Assembly (NCBI GenBank): GCA_007121995.1
Contig: SKJK01000139.1
Span: 1-7,089 of the forward strand
DNA: 7,089 bases
Source: Desulfobulbaceae bacterium
Lineage (GTDB): Bacteria; Desulfobacterota; Desulfobulbia; Desulfobulbales; Desulfobulbaceae
Direction of reading: 5' to 3'
Shown in pieces: positions 1 to 5,262 of the stretch. The stretch's first letter is position 1. The number at the start of each line of letters is the position of its first letter. A program made the translations under genes and the position numbers. The notes below the pieces were generated by a model. It did no database searches and was not told where the DNA came from. It saw nothing but the letters and a program-made list of their open reading frames with translations.

Positions 1-1407
1 CCCGACCCGCCGGTGGCCGATATCCTACCCGTCCCCCAGGTCCAGGAAAAAAGGGATGGATCGGCCGAATCAGTGCCCACCGATATCGCGGCTCTCGGTT
101 GGCGGGACGTTTTCCCTGATCCCTCCCTGCAGAAGCTTATCCAGTCAGCCCTGAGTCATAACCGCGACTTGCGGGAAACAGCCCTCACCGTCGAAGCCTA
201 CCAGGCCCAGTACCGAATCCAGCGGGCGCCGCTGTTGCCGACTGTCAGTGGCGATGCTGCCGGCACCAAACAACGCACGCTGAGCAGCAACAACCATATC
301 ACCGCTGAACTCTATTCCGCATCAGTTGGGATCACGGCCTATGAACTCGATTTTTTTGGCAGGGTACGTAACCTCAAGGGCCAGGCCCTGGCACAGTACC
401 TGGCCATGGAGGAAACCCACCGCAGTGCCCGAATCAGTCTGGTCGCAGAGGTGGCCAGAGCTTATTTTACTTGGCACACCGACCGCGAACTGCTTGCCAT
501 TACCGAGGATACCCACCGCATCGAGGAAGAGTCATTTCAGCTTATCGAACAGCGGACCCGGGAAGGACTGGCTACCCAGCTGGAACTGGCTCAGGCCCGG
601 ACCGGGTTGGAAACTGCCCGGGCCAACCTCGCTCTGTACCGGCGGCTGGTGGCGCAGGATGTCAATTATCTTGTCCTGCTCACCGGCGGAACACCACCGA
701 TTGAGACCGGGCAACAACTGCCCCTGGTCAAGCAGATCGGGGAATCCACGCTGCCAGCCCACCTCTCCTCCCATATATTGCTCCAGCGACCGGACATCAT
801 GGCCGCCGAGCACGAACTGCAGGGCGCCCATGCCAGCATCGGCGCGGCCCGGGCCGCTTTTTTTCCCGCTGTCAACCTGACCGCTGCCGCCGGTGTGATC
901 AGTGGTGATTTGACCGATCTTTTCGATGGCAGTTCAGGCTCTTGGATTTTTGCACCGAGCCTGACCCTGCCCATCTTCACCGGCGGTCGCTTGGCGGCAC
1001 AACTCGATGTCGCCGAAATTCGCAAAAATATCTCCGTGGCCCGCTATGAGCGGACCATCCAGCAGGCCTTCCGCGAAGCGGCTGATGCACTGGTTGCCGT
1101 CGAGGGATACCGGGAACAGATGATCGCACAAAAGGCCAATCTTGCCGCTAATCAGGACTATTTCACTCTGGCCCGGGACCGCTATCACCAGGGGTTAGAT
1201 AGCTTCCTCACCCTGCTTGATGCCCAGCGTTCCCTGTATACGTCGCGAAAAAACCTGCTCTCATTACAGTTGGCGGAAAGTACCAACCGAGTTAACCTGT
1301 ATAAGGTGCTGGGGGGCGGCTGGCAAGAGTGGAGCGAGATACCGCAGACGGCAGGACAGCAAGAAAGACAGGCAACAGGCCTCGCTACCGGGATGAATAA
1401 TGGCTAG
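1..1407 (+). CDS. Outer-membrane efflux channel, NodT/OprM (TolC-like) family, 5' truncated
   Basis: This is the outer-membrane factor of a tripartite efflux pump: a trimeric channel that takes substrate from an inner-membrane pump and its periplasmic adaptor and releases it outside the cell. The reading frame is open to the left edge. Its first codons read PDPPVADI, matching the 'GPDYKRPxPP' segment that normally follows the lipoprotein cysteine, so the GTG at 13 is internal. The signal peptide, lipobox and roughly the first 20-30 residues lie outside the window. Family hallmarks are YELDFFGRVRN (about nt 340-372), LLQRPDI followed by AAEHEL and IGAARAAFFP (about nt 775-870), and TLPIFTGGRL (about nt 964-993), within two repeated OEP domains rich in alanine, glutamine and leucine helices. 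The visible 468 residues fit a family length near 470-500. The stop overlaps the tetR-type gene by 8 bases. Substrates cannot be read from the sequence; drugs, solvents or metals are all possible. Confidence 0.93.
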   Translation, partial: PDPPVADILPVPQVQEKRDGSAESVPTDIAALGWRDVFPDPSLQKLIQSALSHNRDLRETALTVEAYQAQYRIQRAPLLPTVSGDAAGTKQRTLSSNNHITAELYSASVGITAYELDFFGRVRNLKGQALAQYLAMEETHRSARISLVAEVARAYFTWHTDRELLAITEDTHRIEEESFQLIEQRTREGLATQLELAQARTGLETARANLALYRRLVAQDVNYLVLLTGGTPPIETGQQLPLVKQIGESTLPAHLSSHILLQRPDIMAAEHELQGAHASIGAARAAFFPAVNLTAAAGVISGDLTDLFDGSSGSWIFAPSLTLPIFTGGRLAAQLDVAEIRKNISVARYERTIQQAFREAADALVAVEGYREQMIAQKANLAANQDYFTLARDRYHQGLDSFLTLLDAQRSLYTSRKNLLSLQLAESTNRVNLYKVLGGGWQEWSEIPQTAGQQERQATGLATGMNNG

Positions 1408-2035
1408 AAAAACCAAAGAAGAGGCGCAGGCTACCCGTACCGCCATTCTCGATGCAGCTGTGCGGGTCTTATCGGTACGAGGAGTTTCCCGGGCCTCCCT
1501 GGCGGACATCGCCAAGGAGGCCGGCGTCACCCGGGGTGCCATTTATTGGCACTTTGCCAACAAGGCAGACCTGCACAACGCCCTGTGGGATGAGGTGCTT
1601 TTGCCGTATGAGCCCATTGCTCAGGCAAGCGAAAACCCTGATGAGCCAGATCCGCTCGGCAGGATGAGAGAGCTGTTTGTTTTTCTCTTCAGCAATTTAA
1701 ATGAGGATCCACGCCGGCAACAGCTCTTCCGGATCCTGCTGAATAAGCATGATAGCGGCGAAGAAGCCAGTGCCATTCATATCCGCCATTTTGAAACCCA
1801 CATACAAGGTTTCCGTCGCATTGAAACTATGCTCAATAACGCCATCGCCAAAGGGCAGCTGCCACAGCACCTTGATATCCGCCTGGGGGCTATTGCTGTA
1901 ATTTCCTACATCGATGGCCTGGTGTCCAACTGGTTGCGAATACCGGAACTCTTTGACCTCAATTCCGAAGCCCCCGTGATGGTCGGCTCCATGATCGAGA
2001 TGCTGCGCTCCTGGCCGATGCCAGGGGAGAGATGA
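1400..2035 (+). CDS. TetR/AcrR-family transcriptional repressor of efflux
   Basis: This is a 211-residue dimeric DNA-binding regulator, typical in length for the AcrR/TtgR group. Residues about 11-57 form the N-terminal TetR DNA-binding domain. The helix-turn-helix signature runs through ADIAKEAGVTRGAIYWHF (35-52), the classic 'GVxxGxxYxHF' pattern. The rest is a helical ligand-binding and dimerisation region resembling the AcrR-type C-terminal domain. The ATG at 1400 lies inside the end of the efflux channel gene (ATGGCTAG holds both the start and the upstream TAG stop). There is only a weak GGGA-like ribosome site, so translation is probably coupled to the channel gene. Being last in the efflux operon implies the repressor would control its own synthesis with the pump. 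Its operator would lie upstream of the window and is not visible. The inducer is unknown. It could instead act on other genes, but the fused arrangement favours local control. Confidence 0.93.
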   Translation: MARKTKEEAQATRTAILDAAVRVLSVRGVSRASLADIAKEAGVTRGAIYWHFANKADLHNALWDEVLLPYEPIAQASENPDEPDPLGRMRELFVFLFSNLNEDPRRQQLFRILLNKHDSGEEASAIHIRHFETHIQGFRRIETMLNNAIAKGQLPQHLDIRLGAIAVISYIDGLVSNWLRIPELFDLNSEAPVMVGSMIEMLRSWPMPGER

Positions 2036-2084
2036 CGGTGAAGAGAAGAACCGTTTACCAACGCTTCACAGGTCAATACGCCAT

Positions 2085-2120
2085 AAAAAAGCTCAGCGAC
2101 CGTCCTGTGCTCCTTTTTTT
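2085..2120. terminator. Possible bidirectional terminator between convergent genes
   Basis: An A6 run at 2085-2090 and a T7 run at 2114-2120 bracket a short imperfect hairpin. G2091 can pair with C2113 and A2085-A2090 with T2114-T2119. AGC 2095-2097 pairs with GCT 2109-2111 after a small internal loop. Read on either strand this gives a stem followed by a T-run, as expected between the converging tetR-type gene (stop at 2035) and the antiporter gene (stop at 2093). The hairpin core is short and AT-rich, and it overlaps the last codons of the antiporter gene, so the call is tentative. Confidence 0.3.
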
Positions 2121-3700
2121 CGCGGGGTATCCAGCCGACAACCGGCCTGGGCACTGCGCACCAGGCCGGCTCCGGCCTGTTCATACATATTGTAGGCAGC
2201 ACAGACCCCGATAGCGGCAAGTTCTTCGACCTCTTCCGGGTAGCGGGCAATAGCCGCCACCTGGCAATCAAAGTTGAGATTGCGCAGCTGCTGCACCGCA
2301 TATACATTTCCCTGGTGATTGGGCATGGCCAGAACCACGAGTTCCAGGCCAATATCCTTGCGCAGCTTCAGCCAGAATTCGGTATCACAGGCATCGGCGA
2401 GAATCACTTTACGTCCCTGACTGCGGTTGAAATCGACTCGCTCCGGTGCATGTTCCACACCGCAGATTTCTTTGCCGTAAATTTTTTCCAGTTCATCATA
2501 GGCTCCGGAACCGATCCGACCCATCCCCAGGACCACGGCACGCACTGATCCCAGATCAATAGGCGCATCGTGGGGATGACAGAAACTCCGTTCAAAACGG
2601 CACAACCAGTTAAGCGTCCGTCGGTAGACAGATTCAGCATTGGTGCTGAAGGGGGCAGACACAGCAAAACTGAGGCTGATGGTCATGGCCATGACTAGAA
2701 GCCAGTCCGAGGGAAGCAGTCCCTGCCCCACAGCAATGGCTGCAACGATCAACCCGAATTCGGAGTAGTTGGCCAGTGACAACGAGGTAAACAGGCTGGT
2801 CCGCGCCCGCAGCCCGAACTGGTTGACGATCAGGTGGTAAATGCCGGTCTTGATCGGCAGCAGCAAGCAGAGCAGCAACGCAGCAATGAGCATCTCCCAG
2901 GTTGGCAGCCCCTTCATGCCGATAGAGAGAAAAAATCCCACCAGCATCAATTCCTTGAAGCTGAACAAGGCTTTGGACAACTCCGATGCCCGGGGATGAC
3001 TGGCAATGAGCACCCCCACCACCAAAGCGCCCAGATCCGGTTTCAACCCGACCAAAGCAAACCCTTCAGCGCCCACCCCCAGTGCAATGAACAGACCACA
3101 CAGGACGAACAGCTCGCCGCGACCGGCAATATCGAGCAAGCGAAACAGTACGGGACGAAGCAGTGGCAGGGCCAGCACACTCAAGGCCCAGATGCTGGGC
3201 AGTTTTCCTGCCGAGGCGCTGAGAAAGAGCACCGCAAACAGGTCCTGCATAATGAGGATACCGACGGCAACCCGACCATAAAAGGCGGTCAAATCTCCTT
3301 TTTCCTCCAAAACCTTGACCGCAAACACCGTGCTGGAGAATGCCAGAGCGAATCCGAGCACCACAAGGGTCTGCAGGGACATGTCCATGAGCGGCACTGG
3401 AAACATCTTTTGCCCCAGCAGCAGCACTCCGCACATAAAGGCGGTGGTAAGCACCATCTGGGCGGTGGCACTGAGCCAGATCTCGGCCTTGAGTAGACCA
3501 CGGACATCCAGTTTGAGGCCAATGGAGAACAGCAGCAGGGTAATGCCAAGATCAGCGATAAACTCCAAGCCTTCCGGCTTGCCAAGCCCGACCATGTTGT
3601 AGACGAATCCTGCCACCAGAAATCCGACCATCGGCGGCAGGCCGATCCGGGACAGGGCCAGTCCGAAGCCAAAGGCAAAGCTGACTAGGATAACCAACAT
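2093..3700 (-). CDS. Kef/CPA2-type cation:proton antiporter with C-terminal TrkA-N (RCK) domain
   Basis: This 535-residue inner-membrane protein belongs to the monovalent cation:proton antiporter-2 family, likely exchanging K+ (or Na+) for H+. Residues 1 to about 350 are a chain of hydrophobic segments, about eleven or twelve helices. LIMQDLFAVLF (149-159) contains the Gln-Asp pair (Q152, D153) placed like the ion-binding QD of KefB/KefC. FSSTVFAVKVLEEK (121-134) is another family motif. Residues about 387-505 form a Rossmann-fold RCK/TrkA-N domain with GMGRIG (392-397) and an acidic residue (E416) ending the second strand, consistent with NAD(H) binding. At 535 residues it is shorter than KefB/KefC (about 600-620) and nearer YbaL. 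The ATG at 3700 has AGGTGAG upstream. It lies 52 bases after the small membrane protein gene and is last in the - strand group. No KefF/KefG-like partner is seen. The ion and the gating ligand remain open. Confidence 0.9.
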   Translation of the reverse strand: MLVILVSFAFGFGLALSRIGLPPMVGFLVAGFVYNMVGLGKPEGLEFIADLGITLLLFSIGLKLDVRGLLKAEIWLSATAQMVLTTAFMCGVLLLGQKMFPVPLMDMSLQTLVVLGFALAFSSTVFAVKVLEEKGDLTAFYGRVAVGILIMQDLFAVLFLSASAGKLPSIWALSVLALPLLRPVLFRLLDIAGRGELFVLCGLFIALGVGAEGFALVGLKPDLGALVVGVLIASHPRASELSKALFSFKELMLVGFFLSIGMKGLPTWEMLIAALLLCLLLPIKTGIYHLIVNQFGLRARTSLFTSLSLANYSEFGLIVAAIAVGQGLLPSDWLLVMAMTISLSFAVSAPFSTNAESVYRRTLNWLCRFERSFCHPHDAPIDLGSVRAVVLGMGRIGSGAYDELEKIYGKEICGVEHAPERVDFNRSQGRKVILADACDTEFWLKLRKDIGLELVVLAMPNHQGNVYAVQQLRNLNFDCQVAAIARYPEEVEELAAIGVCAAYNMYEQAGAGLVRSAQAGCRLDTPRKKGAQDGR

Positions 3701-3708
3701 GGTATTTT

Positions 3709-3715
3709 CTCACCT
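3709..3715 (-). promoter_or_regulatory. Ribosome binding site of the Kef-type antiporter gene
   Basis: On the - strand AGGTGAG ends 8 bases before the ATG at 3700, supporting that start. The short N-terminus, which enters the first hydrophobic segment at once, is therefore probably genuine. Confidence 0.7.
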
Positions 3716-3752
3716 CATTTGTACAGCAAGGACAGCAGACAGACTACAATGA

Positions 3753-4328
3753 TCAGGGTAAACGAAGCTGCCGCCCCGCAGACATACGCTCTTCGTAGAC
3801 CGACATCAAAAACACCACCGCGATCGGAGTGGAAAACAGAGAACCAATGGCAACTATTCCACCAATGGCCTGGATAGCATAGAAAATAAGCACCACAACC
3901 AGATTTTCGCCGATGTCCCCCTTAAACACCATGGTCATACTTTCCTTCAGGGCGTCCACCAGTCCCAGCTCCTGATCCGTCATCAGCGGCAGCATGTACA
4001 CCGTGCCCATGGCCAGGACCAGAAGCAGAGCAAGGCCGGGCAGGACCAGCAGGGCGAAGCCCAGGGAAATGGCCAGCGCAGCCAGAACAAAGAAGATCAG
4101 CAGGGGAAAAAACAGTCGCATGCAAGCAAACAGATCACCGACCTTTGGTTCCTGCTCCCCACGAATGACCATTAACACCGCGTGCATGTACCCGGCCATC
4201 ATCACCGGCGCCAGAATACCCAGGGTGAAGAACGTCAACACAAACATGACCAGGGTCATCAATACAAGAGGCACGATATGCTGCAGGGTCAGTTCCCAGG
4301 ACACGAGCAGATGTTTTTTAAAATCCAT
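3753..4328 (-). CDS. Small polytopic membrane protein of unknown function
   Basis: I do not recognise a named function. The 191-residue product is very hydrophobic, with about six predicted membrane segments (roughly 17-36, 38-55, 70-89, 91-113, 142-163 and 164-177). Short polar stretches include RGEQEPKVGDLF (56-67), DALKESMTMVFKGD (125-138) and a basic tail, SAGRQLRLP. The order of elements is AGYMHA, RG-x-PKVGDLF, a hydrophobic hairpin around VLPGL (95-99), ALKES, and finally STP plus VYEE. This resembles bacterial membrane families such as YciC/DUF975-like proteins and the membrane domain of glycerophosphodiester phosphodiesterase, often annotated only as integral membrane proteins. That resemblance is from memory of pattern, not from an alignment. 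The ATG at 4328 is chosen because AAGGA lies 6 bases upstream. The frame extends 18 codons further to a TTG at 4382, without support. It sits between the aldo/keto reductase (54-base gap) and the antiporter (52-base gap). Confidence 0.8.
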   Translation of the reverse strand: MDFKKHLLVSWELTLQHIVPLVLMTLVMFVLTFFTLGILAPVMMAGYMHAVLMVIRGEQEPKVGDLFACMRLFFPLLIFFVLAALAISLGFALLVLPGLALLLVLAMGTVYMLPLMTDQELGLVDALKESMTMVFKGDIGENLVVVLIFYAIQAIGGIVAIGSLFSTPIAVVFLMSVYEERMSAGRQLRLP

Positions 4329-4334
4329 AGAGTA

Positions 4335-4339
4335 TCCTT
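4335..4339 (-). promoter_or_regulatory. Ribosome binding site fixing the start of the small membrane protein
   Basis: AAGGA on the - strand lies 6 bases before the ATG at 4328. It decides for this start over the in-frame TTG at 4382, which would add 18 residues (including two cysteines) unlike a membrane-protein N-terminus. Confidence 0.7.
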
Positions 4340-4351
4340 TTTCTGTAAAGC

Positions 4352-4372
4352 AAAAAAGACAGATGCCCTCTG
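4352..4372 (-). terminator. Weak hairpin plus T-run, possible partial terminator
   Basis: On the - strand, CAGA (4372-4369), a five-base loop and TCTG (4363-4360) form a 4-bp stem. It is followed after two bases by six T residues (4357-4352). It lies just after the aldo/keto reductase stop and before the ribosome site of the membrane protein gene. The stem is too short for a strong terminator; at most it would attenuate read-through between the two genes. Confidence 0.25.
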
Positions 4373-4382
4373 CAGCGGTCAA

Positions 4383-5231
4383 TCAGTCGACCAGTGTTTC
4401 GATGCAGTGGAGATCATCGGCGCTCAAATCCAGTTCAAGACAGGCCAGGTCTTCAGCCATGTGCACCGGGTCAGTGGTCCCTGTCAGCGGAAGGATGCCG
4501 ATCCCCATGGTAAAACGAAAGACTACCTGGGCCGGGGTTGCGCCAGTCCGCTTGACAATAGCTATAAAATCGGGATGTTGAAAAATCTCAGGGTTAGCCG
4601 TCAATAAAGAAAAGCCCTGGTAGATAATCCCGCGCTCCCGGCAGAATTGGCGGATTTGACGATCCCATCCGGTACGGGCAAAGCACCGGTTCTGCACAAA
4701 AGTCGGCATAATCTCAGTCTGAGAACACAGAGCCTGGAGTTGTTCGAGGCTGACATTGCTTATCCCTAAAAAGAGTGCTTTGCCCTTGGCATGGCAAATC
4801 TCCATTGCTTGCCAGATATCCCGATCGGCCTGGTGCCAACCGTATGGTGAGGATGGACCGTGCAAAACGTAGGAATCAAGGTACTCGACACCAAGGTGCT
4901 CCAGGGAACTTTCCAGTGATTGCTGCACCTGCTCGGAGACACCAGCTTCGGGATCATAAGGCAGACGATGGTCCTGCCCCCGCCGTCCCGTAAATTTGGA
5001 CTGGAGAAACAGATCGCCTCTGCTCAATTCGCCGCGAAGAAAAATTGCCTGCAGCGCTTCTCCCACCCCTTCTTCAAAGTAGTGTTTGCGTTGATTGGCG
5101 GTGTCTATGCCACGAAACCCGGCCGCAATTGCCTGCTCCACACAACTGGACGTGTGCTCTTCTTTCCAGGCCGTGCCATAGAGAAACGTTGGAAACGGCT
5201 TGGTTCTGTCTGTTTGCTCAAACGGATGCAT
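4383..5231 (-). CDS. Aldo/keto reductase
   Basis: This 282-residue cytosolic NAD(P)H-dependent oxidoreductase of the aldo/keto reductase superfamily (TIM barrel) would reduce aldehydes or ketones to alcohols. The catalytic tetrad is visible as D43 (in GIDTANQ), Y51 (RKHYFE), K79 (LQSKFT) and H124 (YVLHGP). LGVEYLDSYVLHGP (113-126) and GISNVSLEQL (156-165), followed by VQNRC (179-183), match the usual 'YxDLxLxHxP', 'GxSN' and 'xQNxx' signatures. The C-terminal part has LPLTGTTDPVHMAEDL (247-262), the position of the 'xPxSxxxxHxxEN' cofactor-binding loop. D43 and Y51 are 8 residues apart rather than the 5 of aldose reductase. Length is normal for the compact bacterial members. The ATG at 5231 follows a strong AGGAGG site. 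It starts 31 bases after the ribonucleotide reductase stop, with no clear terminator between, so transcription with it is plausible. The substrate is unknown; methylglyoxal or other reactive aldehydes are reasonable guesses only. Confidence 0.9.
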   Translation of the reverse strand: MHPFEQTDRTKPFPTFLYGTAWKEEHTSSCVEQAIAAGFRGIDTANQRKHYFEEGVGEALQAIFLRGELSRGDLFLQSKFTGRRGQDHRLPYDPEAGVSEQVQQSLESSLEHLGVEYLDSYVLHGPSSPYGWHQADRDIWQAMEICHAKGKALFLGISNVSLEQLQALCSQTEIMPTFVQNRCFARTGWDRQIRQFCRERGIIYQGFSLLTANPEIFQHPDFIAIVKRTGATPAQVVFRFTMGIGILPLTGTTDPVHMAEDLACLELDLSADDLHCIETLVD

Positions 5232-5238
5232 CGCTAAA

Positions 5239-5244
5239 CCTCCT
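5239..5244 (-). promoter_or_regulatory. Strong ribosome binding site of the aldo/keto reductase gene
   Basis: A consensus AGGAGG on the - strand stands 7 bases before the ATG at 5231. This is the best Shine-Dalgarno sequence in the window and fixes the start. It lies in the 31-base gap after the nrdJ-type stop, so the reductase can be translated independently from a shared transcript. Confidence 0.8.
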
Positions 5245-5262
5245 CAGTACTATCTGCACGGC

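Noticed and set aside
13..15. GTG as the true start of the efflux channel gene
   Set aside because: The frame is open further left, and the codons before it match the conserved post-lipobox segment of the family. A start here would remove the export signal.
2038..2069. Inverted repeat GTGAAG / CTTCAC after the repressor gene, considered as a terminator or operator
   Set aside because: Only 6 bp with a 20-base loop and no following T-run; this is within chance expectation.
1906..2352. A 148-codon - strand frame spanning the convergent junction
   Set aside because: It overlaps both well-supported genes out of frame and shows no recognisable motif.
2834..3496. A 220-codon open frame on the + strand opposite the antiporter gene
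   Set aside because: It encodes a low-complexity product rich in Gln and His, as expected from the complement of a hydrophobic membrane protein gene. The - strand frame has clear family motifs.
3710..3718. A three-codon minigene (ATG AGG TGA) overlapping the antiporter's ribosome site
   Set aside because: It has no ribosome site of its own and arises readily by chance around an AGGTGA Shine-Dalgarno sequence.
4329..4382. An 18-residue N-terminal extension of the small membrane protein starting at a TTG
   Set aside because: No ribosome site precedes the TTG, whereas the ATG at 4328 has AAGGA at proper spacing and leads straight into a plausible membrane-protein N-terminus.
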